Position numbers and translations under genes: made by a program. A DNA stretch of 64,000 bases from Bradyrhizobium genosp. L (GTDB taxonomy: Bacteria; Pseudomonadota; Alphaproteobacteria; Rhizobiales; Xanthobacteraceae), in assembly GCF_015624485.1 (NCBI RefSeq), contig NZ_CP061378.1, positions 1,550,001 through 1,614,000 of the forward strand. The letters run 5' to 3'. The notes beneath the pieces are model-generated. The model made no database searches and was not told the origin of the DNA. It saw only the letters and a list, made by a program, of their open reading frames with translations. Positions 17,301 to 25,108 of this stretch are shown here, one piece after another. Numbering within the stretch: position 1 is the stretch's first letter; every line of letters starts with the position of its first letter.

Positions 17301-17421
17301 CGGCCAGTATCCACGTCGCCGCGATCGTCGCGGATGCGATCGACCAGACCCGCGCTGCACGAATGCCGTTGTCCGGCTTGCTTTTGCGCGCGCCAAGACC
17401 ACGACCGATTGAGTTCGGCAT
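14302..17421 (-). CDS. Autotransporter with an SGNH/GDSL-like passenger domain
   Basis: The protein has 1039 residues. A long basic leader and signal peptide end near SPAFAQ (residue 47). The passenger opens with ELLFVGNSFTHGRYP (Ser61 in a GNS block) and later holds VVMQDQSFRP and GYHPSAYGAYLDAM (His379), resembling DUF4886-type SGNH hydrolases. The residue three before His379 is Ile, where family members often have the catalytic Asp. A beta-strand repeat (GLVTLLGANTYTGATTIAGG) leads to the autotransporter beta domain (about 770-1039), which ends in the expected aromatic residue (YTW). It is therefore a type Va secreted surface protein, possibly an esterase. It is divergent from a LysR gene. 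Confidence 0.88.
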   Translation of the reverse strand: MPNSIGRGLGARKSKPDNGIRAARVWSIASATIAATWILADSPAFAQTADNPIELLFVGNSFTHGRYPPALNYNAGPGNSTNPGVVHDLLCPSLTASGACSSGPEAVAPVTPTSANTPGGTLPGQLTYLQNHPSSQYSEVGPFSGVAGVFLQFTKEAGLHYDVSLVAVSSATLTGYLSNAGSEAGMLPLIANSKWNQVVMQDQSFRPLPTTVMVNGVAVPTRGNPSGFVSGMTGLVNAIDAADASAGKSNAAITLEQTQPLASYGYTSSNPSAPLFGSSTPAQNGNNPAYAPYVGAANPIAQMASDLHNAYSNAAAAYNAANPTKSNVSVALSGDAWVSAINLGIAVQNPYLANNPANQINLWDSNPLTACCTTPIGYHPSAYGAYLDAMTLFYKITGIDPVLLASEANPNDPAFASSAANALGISASTAQLLAIAAADTVRAGGPVSTYELQVGTIWAPLGGSSGLIKDSSGLVTLLGANTYTGATTIAGGILQVNGSIASSSLTTVNAGAALIGTGTVGNTQVNSSAMFAPGNGTAGSSMTVSGNLAFQSGAIYLVQVGPSAASLAKVTGTATLGGGTVNAFLTSGNLAKQYTILTASGGISGTFATTVTTNLPGTVQSTLSYDANDVFLNLGLNYGASGQLNGNQQAVGNALGAFFNRTGSIPLGFGALTPGNLSQASGESATGSQQTTFDAMTQFMGILTDPFADGRGNVTNPAPGYTEEATANAYAAKKNESNAARDAYAMFTKAPIRDVYDAHWSVWAAGFGGSQTTDGNATLGSSSATSSIAGTAVGADYRFSPFTVAGFALAGGGTSFSVAGAGSGRSDLFQAGAFVRHTIGQAYVTGTLAYGWQDITTDRTIAIAGIDHLRAEFNANTWSGRLEGGYRFVAPWIGGLGITPYAAGQFTSFDLPGYAEQVLSGSGTFALAYGARDVTDTRSELGIRTDKSFAAANSVVTLRGRIAWAHDYNPDRTVAATFQSLPGASFVVGGAAQARDAALTTAGVEQRWTNGFSLAGTFEGEFSNVTQSYAGKVVARYTW

Positions 17422-17578
17422 GACGTCCCCCTGCCCCTATCGCGCCGCGGCTGTGCCGTCGGCGGCCCCTGCGAGTCCATTTCCGGACCTCGCTTGGGTT
17501 GCAGTAGAGCAAGCAGGAGACATGTTGTAAAATATACTGTAACACTGTGATCCATATGTTTTAGATATCGGTCTGCAA

Positions 17579-18526
17579 ATGGAACTGCGCCATCTCCGCT
17601 ATTTTCTGGCGATCGCTGAAGAGCGGCACATGACGCGTGCGGCAGCCCGGCTCGGGTTGCAGCAGCCTCCGCTCAGCCAGCAGATCCACGCACTGGAAAA
17701 AGAACTCGGCGCGAAGCTGTTCACGCGCCTGCCGCGTGGTGTCGAGCTGACGCCGGCCGGTGAAGGATTTCTCGAGGAGGCGCGCGCGGTGCTGAGCGGC
17801 GCCGAGCGGGCCATGGTGCGCGCCCGCGCGGCCGCCATGGGCCAGCGCGGCCGGATCGCGATCGGCCTGACCACCTCGGCTTCGCTGCATCCGGGCGTGA
17901 CGCGGATGTTGCGCGCCTATGCCGACGGTCATGCCGCCGTCGCGCTCGAGTTGCGCGCGAGCAGCGCCGCCGGCCTGACCGAAGCGCTGCTGCGCCGGGA
18001 CGTGCAGGTCGCCATCATTCGCGCGGCCGTCGCGCGACCGGCGGATTTGATCTTCAAGGAGCTGACCCGGGAGAACATGCTGATCGCGCTGCCGATCGAT
18101 CATCACCTCGTCAAACGCAAGGCATCGGGCGGCAACGCACCGGTGCCGCTGCGGGCGCTGGCCGGCGAGCGCATGATCCTGGTGCGCCGCCACGCCGCTC
18201 CCGGCATGTACAGCAACGTGATCGATGCCTGCTACAAAGCGGGCTTCGAGCCGCTCGTCGTCGCCGAGGTCGAGCAGATGCTGATCAGCATCAACCTGGT
18301 CGCGGCCGGTGTCGGCATTTCGCTGGTCCCGGCCTCGATCCGGGAGGTCCGGCAGGAAGGCATCGCCTATTGTCCGATCCTGGATGCGCCGTCGCTGGTT
18401 GCACCGCTGACCCTGGTCTACAGGCGAGACGAAGAGCGTCCCATCGTCACCGATTTCATCGGGCTCACGATCAGCCAGGGCAAGGCGCTCAAGGCAGGCC
18501 GCACCAGAAAGGCGAAAGGGTCTTAA
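17579..18526 (+). CDS. LysR-family transcriptional regulator
   Basis: The protein has 315 residues. The N-terminal helix-turn-helix is MELRHLRYFLAIAEERHMTRAAARLGLQQPPLSQQIHALEKELGAKLFTRLPRGVELTPAG. The rest is a two-lobed effector domain (IAIGLTTSASLHPGVTRMLRAY onward), nearest in style to the BenM/CatM group. It lies between the divergent autotransporter gene and a convergent carrier/hydrolase pair, so its target is uncertain: LysR proteins often control the divergent neighbour, here the autotransporter, but the carrier operon nine bases beyond its stop is also a candidate. Confidence 0.92.
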   Translation: MELRHLRYFLAIAEERHMTRAAARLGLQQPPLSQQIHALEKELGAKLFTRLPRGVELTPAGEGFLEEARAVLSGAERAMVRARAAAMGQRGRIAIGLTTSASLHPGVTRMLRAYADGHAAVALELRASSAAGLTEALLRRDVQVAIIRAAVARPADLIFKELTRENMLIALPIDHHLVKRKASGGNAPVPLRALAGERMILVRRHAAPGMYSNVIDACYKAGFEPLVVAEVEQMLISINLVAAGVGISLVPASIREVRQEGIAYCPILDAPSLVAPLTLVYRRDEERPIVTDFIGLTISQGKALKAGRTRKAKGS

Positions 18527-18535
18527 CCGATCAGA

Positions 18536-19912
18536 TCAACCATTGCGGAGATAGTTGACGACCATCATCGTGATCATCCCGCCGAGGGCCGGGATCACGG
18601 TGCGCCTGACGATATCGAACGGCGCGCATTCGCCGGCCTTGCTGACCGCCACGATGACCCCGGACACCGGGGAAATGGCCCGCCCCATCGCCGCAACCAG
18701 TTGCATCGGCAGCAGCATCGTGACCGCGCTGACCCCGAACTTGGTCGCGATACCGGGCGCGAGGCCCGAGAATGCAAAGAACGCCGCGACGCCCGACCCG
18801 GTGATCACGGCGGTCACCGCCACGATCAACGTCATGACCACGGACATCGTATCGACGCCGAAGCCGGCGTTGCGCGCGGACGCGATCAAGAAGTCCACCG
18901 CGCCGATCGCCTCGACGCCCTGCGCGAAGACATCGGCGCAGACCAACAGCGAAACGACGCTGGCGAAACTCGAGCCGATGCCGTTGAAGAAGACCTGAAA
19001 ACCCTTCAGGACGCCGCGGACGTCGCGCTTGATGCAAAGCTCGCAGGCGAGGCCGACCACCGCGCCGATCACCATTGCGGTGACGACGTCGATGCTGATG
19101 TCCTTCACGAGCAGTGGGCTGAACAGCAGAATCAGCGCGATCGGAACCAGCGGCAGCAACGCATAGAGGTTGGGCGCATCGCTTCGGATCTCCGCGCCCT
19201 GCGCTGCCTCGGATGTTGCCTCCGCGACGGAGACGTCGCTTTTGCCGTCGAAGGAGCGGCATGTGACGAAGATCAGGATCGCGACGACCGGCACGACCCA
19301 CGCGACGACCGGAAGCTGGTACTGCACAAAATAGATTGTCGGCGCGAGCCCGGCGGTCTTGGCGGCGAGATTTGCCGTTCCGACCGCCGGTCCGAGATCC
19401 ATGAACGAACACAGCGCAATCGTGGCCGCGGCGGCAGGCTTGCTGACGCCGAGCGAGACCATCATCGGAAAGAAGGTCACCAAGAGCAGCATCGCGAGCC
19501 CGGCAGCGCTCGGAATGGCGATGTGAAGGCATTGGCCGAGAACATAGCTCAGCGCCACCACGAGATGTGGCGCCTTGATCGCCTGCAACGGCTTGATGCA
19601 TAGCCGCACCATCGCGGCGGTGGCGCCGATATGATCCATGTAGTCGGCGAACGCGGCGGCGGCCATGATGATCAGCCCGATCCCGCTGAGCTGCGCGACA
19701 AGGGAGTCCTTGACGACGGCAAAGACGTCGAACCCGGTCCATCCGCTCGATTTGGCCTTGTGATGCAGCGCGAATTGTTCGGGAAACAGGATCGCGGCCG
19801 ATGCCAGCAGGATCAGCCCGGCCAGCAGCAGGACGGTCTGCGGCTGATAATTCCGCACGATCATCGCCGCGGCGACGGCAACGATGGCAATGCCGATCAG
19901 GAGGCCGATCAA
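18536..19912 (-). CDS. DcuC/C4-dicarboxylate-type inner-membrane carrier
   Basis: The protein has 458 residues from a TTG start at 19912, chosen because AAGGAG lies six bases before it and hydrophobic sequence (IGLLIGIAIVAVAAAMIV) follows at once. About eleven to twelve membrane helices are spread over the whole length. GQCLHIAIPSAAGLAMLLLVTFFPMM, GSGVAAFFAFSGLAPGIATKFGV and AAMGRAISPVSGVIVAVSKAGE match the DcuC and ion-transporter superfamily, which exchange C4-dicarboxylates or related acids. It lies 10 bp after the alpha/beta hydrolase gene on the same strand, suggesting that hydrolase product and carrier belong to one pathway. The substrate is not readable. Confidence 0.85.
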   Translation of the reverse strand: MIGLLIGIAIVAVAAAMIVRNYQPQTVLLLAGLILLASAAILFPEQFALHHKAKSSGWTGFDVFAVVKDSLVAQLSGIGLIIMAAAAFADYMDHIGATAAMVRLCIKPLQAIKAPHLVVALSYVLGQCLHIAIPSAAGLAMLLLVTFFPMMVSLGVSKPAAAATIALCSFMDLGPAVGTANLAAKTAGLAPTIYFVQYQLPVVAWVVPVVAILIFVTCRSFDGKSDVSVAEATSEAAQGAEIRSDAPNLYALLPLVPIALILLFSPLLVKDISIDVVTAMVIGAVVGLACELCIKRDVRGVLKGFQVFFNGIGSSFASVVSLLVCADVFAQGVEAIGAVDFLIASARNAGFGVDTMSVVMTLIVAVTAVITGSGVAAFFAFSGLAPGIATKFGVSAVTMLLPMQLVAAMGRAISPVSGVIVAVSKAGECAPFDIVRRTVIPALGGMITMMVVNYLRNG

Positions 19913-19922
19913 GATCTGCTCC

Positions 19923-20783
19923 TTATGCGTGCTGCGGTTCCGACAGAAAGCCCGCAATGAGGCCGCTGTAGTAATCCGGGGCCTGCAAATAGGGGGCATG
20001 GCCGAGGCCCGGCATTTCGACGTGCCGGCTCGCGTGTGTCAGCCGGAGCAGGTCCGCCTTCAGGTTCGGCCTGACATCGGTGTCCATTTCGCCGGTCAGG
20101 ATCAGGACCGGCATGTTCAGCGTGGGCAACAATGGCCGGTTGTCCGCGCGCTGCAACATCCGCGTCGCACGACGCAGGCCTTCCGGATTGATCTCCGAGG
20201 CGATCTCCGCGGCATGACCGAATACGCTGACGGGGACGGAGGCGGGCAGCAGATCGCGCGCGCGGTTGACGCCATAGGCTGCCGGACCGATCGCATGAAA
20301 CTCGCGCATCCGGTTCTCGAATTTCTCGGGCATCGGTGCGGTTTCAGGCTCGCCGTAACCGGCATGCGAGCACGACAGCACGAGACGCGAGACGCGCTCC
20401 GGAAACCATGCGGCAAAGCGTGTAGCAACCGTTCCGCCCATGGAATGCCCGACCAGCGAGATGGTGGGACCGCAGACATAGGCGACGAATTCGCGCAACG
20501 CTTCGACATATGCATCGATCGAGGCGTCGACCAGCGCGGACTGTCCGAACCCCGGAGCATCCCAGGCGATCACGCGGTAATTCTGCGAGAGCTGCGCAAA
20601 CTGGAACGCCCAGCTTTTCGAGCTGCCGAGCAGACCGTGCAGGAACACGACGGCCTCGCCGTCGCCCTGCGAACGGAACGATAACGGGCCATCCGAAAGC
20701 GAAGCCAGTTGCAGCGGCGGAGGCGCAGGGACGGAGACTGCGGTGGCGCTGGTCACGGGAGAGTTCTCACGGACAAGGCGCAT
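19923..20783 (-). CDS. Alpha/beta hydrolase
   Basis: The protein has 286 residues from ATG 20783; a GTG at 20756 is an alternative, and neither has a strong ribosome site. The oxyanion strand is VVFLHGLLGSSKSW, the nucleophile elbow is SLVGHSMGGTVATRFA (Ser), the Asp is in LILTGEMDTDV and the His in PGLGHAPYLQAP. The arrangement is that of C-C bond and ester hydrolases in aromatic catabolism and of general esterases. No signal peptide is present, so it works in the cytoplasm. It precedes the DcuC-type carrier by 10 bp, so the two are probably cotranscribed. Confidence 0.87.
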   Translation of the reverse strand: MRLVRENSPVTSATAVSVPAPPPLQLASLSDGPLSFRSQGDGEAVVFLHGLLGSSKSWAFQFAQLSQNYRVIAWDAPGFGQSALVDASIDAYVEALREFVAYVCGPTISLVGHSMGGTVATRFAAWFPERVSRLVLSCSHAGYGEPETAPMPEKFENRMREFHAIGPAAYGVNRARDLLPASVPVSVFGHAAEIASEINPEGLRRATRMLQRADNRPLLPTLNMPVLILTGEMDTDVRPNLKADLLRLTHASRHVEMPGLGHAPYLQAPDYYSGLIAGFLSEPQHA

Positions 20784-21045
20784 CGGCAAAAATTCGGGTC
20801 GTGGATTCCGCTTCGCAACACCATGTCTCCGCCGTCTGTCCGCAGACAGTAAATCGCAATTGCCTGGCTCGGCATCGGGCCAACGGGCCGGGCCTGCCAA
20901 CGCACCTCGCACTGCTCGATCGCAGTTGATCAAGCATGCTTCGCCGGAGCGATACATGTTGCCGGAAACCGGTCAAATATCCAAAACTGCGTCGTGCGAT
21001 ATGAATTAGATATGAGTGGCGTGGACCGCGGCGATTCCGCGGGCC

Positions 21046-21345
21046 TTAGCCCTGCGGTCTTGCCGATGCCGTCAGAGGCCGCGCCGTCGCATTCGAGCGC
21101 CTGTCGTCGCGTGGGATGAACATCGCAAACGTTTCCCTAACGCGTGCGGCCGGTGTCGGGTCGACGGATGCCGCGGGACGGGCGTCGGCGGCAGTACGGA
21201 ATTCATCTGCGGCCGGCCATCGGCTCGCAACGATGTCGGCGACTGCGAGCGCCGCAGGGCCGCCAATGCGCGAACACGCATCGTAGACGTACAAAAAAGC
21301 AAGACACGCCGCTGTGGCGGCAAGAAAAGTCCTGAAAATGGGCAT
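21046..21345 (-). CDS. Small membrane-anchored hypothetical protein
   Basis: The protein has 99 residues if started at ATG 21345 (a longer form from 21456 is possible). One hydrophobic segment (FLAATAACLAFLYVYDA) near the N-terminus is followed by an Ala/Arg/Pro-rich region without recognisable domains. The pattern, a membrane anchor plus short periplasmic tail, is common among lineage-specific Bradyrhizobium proteins. No ribosome site better than AAGG at 11 bases is seen. The function is unknown, and the frame could be spurious. Confidence 0.45.
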   Translation of the reverse strand: MPIFRTFLAATAACLAFLYVYDACSRIGGPAALAVADIVASRWPAADEFRTAADARPAASVDPTPAARVRETFAMFIPRDDRRSNATARPLTASARPQG

Positions 21346-21564
21346 CTGAAATCGCGCCTTCTTGATTGAGGCGACGATGCCATCGCGATGGTGAAGGTCG
21401 CGTTCAGGGTCGCGAACGATCGTGCGATACGGTTCCTGCTTGGTGAATGCGGCCAATAAACCCTTCGCTCACCAATACGCGCAAGATCGCGGCAACCAGG
21501 TTTCCTCATCCGCCGGCAACGACTCTCAGGCATTGGAGACAAGGATCAAAAGAGGAGAGGCACC

Positions 21565-21678
21565 ATGTTCGTCGTCGTCAGGATCATGATCTTGATCGCC
21601 ACTGCCTACGCCGGATCCGCGTTTGCGGAGATGCAGTTCGCGCCGCTGCCGAGCACGGCGCTGTCGTCTCAACCGTAG
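21565..21678 (+). CDS. 37-residue secreted peptide
   Basis: ATG 21565 has a strong AGAGGAGAGG ribosome site four bases upstream. The product reads MFVVVRIMILIATAYAGSAF then AEMQFAPLPSTALSSQP. It has a basic-hydrophobic signal sequence with a likely cut after AFA, leaving about 15 residues. It ends 22 bp before the stop of the convergent MarR gene. Very short secreted peptides of this form occur in Bradyrhizobium without known function. The ribosome site and clean signal peptide are the main evidence. Confidence 0.5.
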   Translation: MFVVVRIMILIATAYAGSAFAEMQFAPLPSTALSSQP

Positions 21679-21700
21679 CGCAGGGCAGCCAGCGAGCTCT

Positions 21701-22192
21701 TCAAAGATCGACCGAGATTCTCAAGATCGCCTTTTCCAGGCGGGTCTTGATCGCGTTCATCTTGCCGGTCAGCTGGAGCAGCTCCTTGAGATCGAGGTCC
21801 GCATAGACGAACTCGTTCAGCTCCCTGCGCTGCGAGGACAGGCTCGCCATCTGCTTGTGCGCGTGGTCGGTCAGCGACAGGTTCACGACGCGGGCATCCT
21901 CGGTGGAGGTTTTCCGGCGCAGAAGATTCTTCTTCTCGAGCAATTTCGATTGCGTCACCACGAACGACTGATCGACGCGCAGGGCCCGCGACACGGCCCC
22001 GACGGGCAGGCCGACGGCGCGGTCCTCGGCGTTCGCCAGAACCATCATGATCATCCATTGCGGGCCGGTGATTCCAATCATCTTGGCCCAGATGCCGCGC
22101 AACTCGTCGAGGCGGGTGGAGGTCGACACGATCTCCCAGGCCAGTCGCTCGGCCGCATCCTGCAGCTTGTCGGTCGATTTGCGCTCGTTCAT
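21701..22192 (-). CDS. MarR-family transcriptional regulator
   Basis: The protein has 163 residues from ATG 22192, where AAGGA lies six bases upstream; an earlier ATG lacks this. The winged helix is seen in LPVGAVSRALRVDQSFVVTQSKLLEKKNLLRRKTSTEDARVVNLSLTDHA. Flanking N- and C-terminal helices give the dimer interface. MarR proteins respond to aromatic or oxidising compounds. It is divergent from the porin gene, with 317 bp between, so it may act on itself or on the porin. No operator palindrome was identified with confidence. Confidence 0.9.
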   Translation of the reverse strand: MNERKSTDKLQDAAERLAWEIVSTSTRLDELRGIWAKMIGITGPQWMIMMVLANAEDRAVGLPVGAVSRALRVDQSFVVTQSKLLEKKNLLRRKTSTEDARVVNLSLTDHAHKQMASLSSQRRELNEFVYADLDLKELLQLTGKMNAIKTRLEKAILRISVDL

Positions 22193-22509
22193 GGCTTTCC
22201 TTCGCAATGAATCATTTTCACAGATATCCGGCTCGTTTTGAAGCTCGGTCGGCGAAAATGTTCACGTCTGCGGGCGTTGCCTGAATGTCACATGGCGGCA
22301 TCAAACATAGAATGACTTACTAATATAAGTTGAACACGTGAATACCTAATGCATAGTCGCGTGGTGGCGGAGGGGGGCACCCACCGTCTCATACCTAAGG
22401 TGGCCTAATCGACCACTGGCATCTCGAAAGTCGCTGCGGGGCAGCGGTTTTCGGGACGGGGTAGTTTTGTCGCTTTGCCAGCGGGCAGGGCATCACTTGG
22501 AGGACGACA
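22193..22509. promoter_or_regulatory. Divergent promoter region of marR and porin; long porin leader
   Basis: No gene lies in these 317 bases. A possible porin promoter is TTGAAC (22330-22335) with ATAGTC 17 bases downstream (22353-22358), within a local AT-rich patch. That would leave a leader of about 145 bases, which contains G-rich segments and GCTGCGGGGCAGC (22430-22442), able to form a short hairpin. The porin ATG has GGAGGA eight bases upstream. Assignments of -35 and -10 are tentative. Confidence 0.3.
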
Positions 22510-24072
22510 ATGAAGATGGTTAAGGGCCTTTTGTTCGGCTCTGCGGCGACGCTCATCGCGGTCGGCGGAGCCCAGGCGGCCGACCTTCCCGTCAAGGCCA
22601 AGGCGGTCGAATACGTGAAGGTTTGCTCGCTCTATGGTCCCGGCTTCTACTACATTCCGGGCACCGACACCTGCATCAAGCTGGGCGGCTATTTGCGCGT
22701 TGACGTGCTGGCGAACACCAACTCGGACGCGACCGGCAACACCTCGGGCGCTGCCGGCGCCAACAATCGCTTCACCAACGGTTACACCTGGCGTTCGCGT
22801 GAAGACCTGAACGTCGATACGCGCACCCAGACCGAATACGGTGTGGTCCGTACCTATTTCGACGCGACGTTCTCGTGGACGACGGATAGCTACGGCGCGA
22901 ACAACGCGGCCGCCGGCGCGACCGTCTATTCGCCGCTCGGTGGCGGTGGCACGGTCGCCCCGGGCTCTGCGGGCGCCAACGCCGGTGCCGGCAACGTCGC
23001 TTACGGCACGGTCGGCGTGTACTACGCCTTCATCCAGTTCGCCGGTTTCACGATCGGTAAAGCGGTCTCGCAGTTCTCCGCTCCGTGGGCCAACTATCCG
23101 GGCAACAGCGTCGACAGCCTCGTCGGCGGCGGCGGCACGATCACGGGCGTGAACCAGTTCACCTATACCGCGCAGTTCGGCAACGGCGTGTCGCTCTCTC
23201 TGTCGGCTCAGGATCAGGCGGCCTACTACCAGGCCGGCGTGAACAACATCAGCGCCGGTGGTGCGTGGGGCACCAGCGACTATGCCGGCACGATCTCGCC
23301 GGACCTCGTCGCAAGTCTCCGTGTCGACCAGGCCTGGGGTCTGTTCCAGGCGTCGTTCGCGGCGCATGACAACCACGCGGCCTATTACGGCGCCACCGAA
23401 GTCACCGGTCATCCGGACGACAAGTGGGGCTGGGCCGGTCAGCTGGCCCTGTCGATCAAGAACATCCCGACCGGACCTGGCGACACCATCAACGTGCAGG
23501 GCGTCTACACCGACGGTGCGACGCGCTACAACATCCAGGATCTCGCTGCCTCGGCCGGCGGCAACACCATCTTCGGCGGCACCAACCTGCCTGGCGCCTA
23601 CCAGAGCGTCGGGTTCGGCATCGCGCCGGACAGCGTGTTCATCGCCGGTGGCCAGCAGCAGCTGGTGCAGACCTGGGGCTTCCGTGGTGCTTACGTCCAC
23701 AACTGGAATCCGAACTGGAACACCAGCATCTACGGTGCCTATGCCGGGATCTCCTACACCGGCACGGCCAAGTCCTACATCTGCGGTCCGACCGGCTCCG
23801 GCGTGGGTGGTTCGTTCGGCGCAACCTTCGGGACGGCCGGCCTGACCTCCTGCAACCCGGACTACAACATCTCGCAGATCGGTACCCAGACCCAGTGGAC
23901 CCCGGTCAAGAACCTGACCTTCTCGGCTGACTTGACCTATACCCACCTGGATCAGAAGTTCGCCGGCACCATCACTTCCGCCAGCGGCGCGGTCGGCAAA
24001 CCGGCTGCCGTGTACGAGCTGAAGGACCAGGATACGGTCACCCTGCTGCTCCGCGCTCAGCGCAACTGGTAA
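22510..24072 (+). CDS. Outer-membrane porin, Porin_2 (alphaproteobacterial Omp) family
   Basis: The protein has 520 residues. A signal peptide ends at GGAQA (residue 24), giving mature ADLPVKAKAVEYVKVCSLYGPGFYYIPGTDTCIKLGGYLRVDV, the standard start of the rhizobial general porin with its paired cysteines. The body is rich in Gly, Asn, Tyr and alternating strands (SLSAQDQAAYYQAG, GLFQASFAAHDNHAAYYGATEV) and ends with TVTLLLRAQRNW, a C-terminal aromatic strand for BAM recognition. It forms a trimeric diffusion channel. Codon use is cleaner and more biased than in neighbours, as expected for a highly expressed gene. A strong terminator follows at 24104. Confidence 0.95.
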   Translation: MKMVKGLLFGSAATLIAVGGAQAADLPVKAKAVEYVKVCSLYGPGFYYIPGTDTCIKLGGYLRVDVLANTNSDATGNTSGAAGANNRFTNGYTWRSREDLNVDTRTQTEYGVVRTYFDATFSWTTDSYGANNAAAGATVYSPLGGGGTVAPGSAGANAGAGNVAYGTVGVYYAFIQFAGFTIGKAVSQFSAPWANYPGNSVDSLVGGGGTITGVNQFTYTAQFGNGVSLSLSAQDQAAYYQAGVNNISAGGAWGTSDYAGTISPDLVASLRVDQAWGLFQASFAAHDNHAAYYGATEVTGHPDDKWGWAGQLALSIKNIPTGPGDTINVQGVYTDGATRYNIQDLAASAGGNTIFGGTNLPGAYQSVGFGIAPDSVFIAGGQQQLVQTWGFRGAYVHNWNPNWNTSIYGAYAGISYTGTAKSYICGPTGSGVGGSFGATFGTAGLTSCNPDYNISQIGTQTQWTPVKNLTFSADLTYTHLDQKFAGTITSASGAVGKPAAVYELKDQDTVTLLLRAQRNW

Positions 24073-24103
24073 CACCGGTTGATCTGATCACGATACCAAC
24101 AAG

Positions 24104-24132
24104 GCCCCGGCGGAAAATCGCCGGGGCTTTTT
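24104..24132 (+). terminator. Intrinsic terminator of the porin gene
   Basis: GCCCCGGCG (24104-24112) and CGCCGGGGC (24119-24127) form a nine-base GC stem around GAAAAT, followed by five T. It lies 31 bp after the porin stop codon. Confidence 0.92.
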
Positions 24133-24276
24133 CGTTAATACGAAACCAAATATATAATTTACTAACATGATTTGATCAGCTAAGATCAGGTTATCGGCTT
24201 AGCCGCCGATGACGAGGAGAAATCTTCGTGTACTAACCTCCGAAAGCCTCCGGCAATGCCCTGCCGGAGGTTTTTT
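24133..24276 (+). ncRNA. Candidate small RNA ending at an orphan terminator
   Basis: A second perfect terminator hairpin, CCTCCGGCA (24247-24255) with TGCCGGAGG (24262-24270) and a TTTTTT tail, stands 115 bp after the porin terminator and belongs to no recognised gene. The AT-rich start of the interval (around 24140-24175) could hold a promoter. A short reading frame MTRRNLRVLTSES begins within it but runs through the terminator, so a non-coding transcript of roughly 60-110 nt is the simpler reading. It could also be a back-up terminator. Confidence 0.35.
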
Positions 24277-24302
24277 GTTTGGGCGCTGCCTCCGTGGTCG
24301 GT

Positions 24303-24365
24303 GAACCCAGTTCGGCAAGTGCCGAACCCAGTTCGGCAAGTGCCGAACCCGGTTCGACAAGCGCA
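24303..24365. repeat. Tandem 21-bp repeat containing palindromes
   Basis: Three consecutive 21-bp units start at 24303, 24324 and 24345 with GAACCCAG, GAACCCAG and GAACCCGG. The first two units are identical and the third diverges. Within the array the 16-base palindrome TTCGGCAAGTGCCGAA occurs at 24311-24326 and 24332-24347, with an eroded third copy. It lies 117-180 bp before the MarR gene at 24482, so it may be a multi-site operator, or a hairpin-forming expansion. Confidence 0.6.
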
Positions 24366-24481
24366 TCATTACGGTTTCGCAATCTCGGTTTCGCTTACGC
24401 AGGCCCGGCACACCGAATAGTGACGGCAGATGCGAGCAACGCGGCACGATCTCGCTGGACGAAATAAGGGGTCTTTTTTAT

Positions 24482-25108
24482 ATGACCATATCATGTAATT
24501 GCGGCTCGGATCGGGAAGCGTCGCTCGGCATGCCGAAGACAACTGCAAAATCAGGCCGTCACCGCAGAGCCCTCTCGACGGCGTTTCGCTCGGCCGCTCG
24601 ACCCGGCCGTCGTGCGAGGGCTGCCGAACCCGCGCTCGAGCGCCTGACGGGCTGCTTGCATTCCTTGTCGTTGCGCCATCATGACCTGATCCAGGGTTAT
24701 GCAGCACGCGTCGGGATCGCGAGCATGCAGTACACGATCTTGACGACGATTCGTCATCTCGAGGCGAGAGGTGACGTCTTCCTCGTGACCGTCGCCGAGC
24801 ACCTCCGTTTGACGAGCGCGGGCGTCACGAAAACGATCCAGCACCTGACCGAACTTGGATTGGTCGAGAAGGCCGAAGACCTCGGGGATCGGCGCCGTAC
24901 CAGGCTGACCGTCACGCCCCGCGGCCGTGAGCTCCTGGACTCGCTCGCGCCCATGCAATCGAAGATCAACAACGTCTGGCTCGACTGCATGAACGACACG
25001 GAGTTCTCGCTGTTCCTCGACCTTGCCGAACGCTTCGTCAGGTCCAGCGATCGAGCACTGGCACTGCAGAACTACCTGGCGAAGAATGCCGACGCCGTTC
25101 CGCTCTAG
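24482..25108 (+). CDS. MarR-family transcriptional regulator
   Basis: The protein has 208 residues from ATG 24482 (AAGGGG upstream); ATG 24530 would give a form 16 residues shorter. The first ~50 residues are a basic, disordered extension unusual for MarR. The winged helix is VTVAEHLRLTSAGVTKTIQHLTELGLVEKAEDLGDRRRTRLTVTPRGRELL. An oddity is the palindromic tandem repeat about 120 bp upstream. The gene stands alone: the next rightward gene begins 490 bp later. Ligand and targets are unknown. Confidence 0.87.
   Translation: MTISCNCGSDREASLGMPKTTAKSGRHRRALSTAFRSAARPGRRARAAEPALERLTGCLHSLSLRHHDLIQGYAARVGIASMQYTILTTIRHLEARGDVFLVTVAEHLRLTSAGVTKTIQHLTELGLVEKAEDLGDRRRTRLTVTPRGRELLDSLAPMQSKINNVWLDCMNDTEFSLFLDLAERFVRSSDRALALQNYLAKNADAVPL

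Noticed and set aside
22405..24075. A 556-codon minus-strand frame opposite the porin
   Set aside because: The porin on the plus strand has signal peptide, ribosome site and terminator. The antisense frame is an artefact of codon bias.
24303..24365. A possible CRISPR-like array
   Set aside because: The units are contiguous 21-bp tandem repeats without unique spacers, there are only three, and no cas genes are near.
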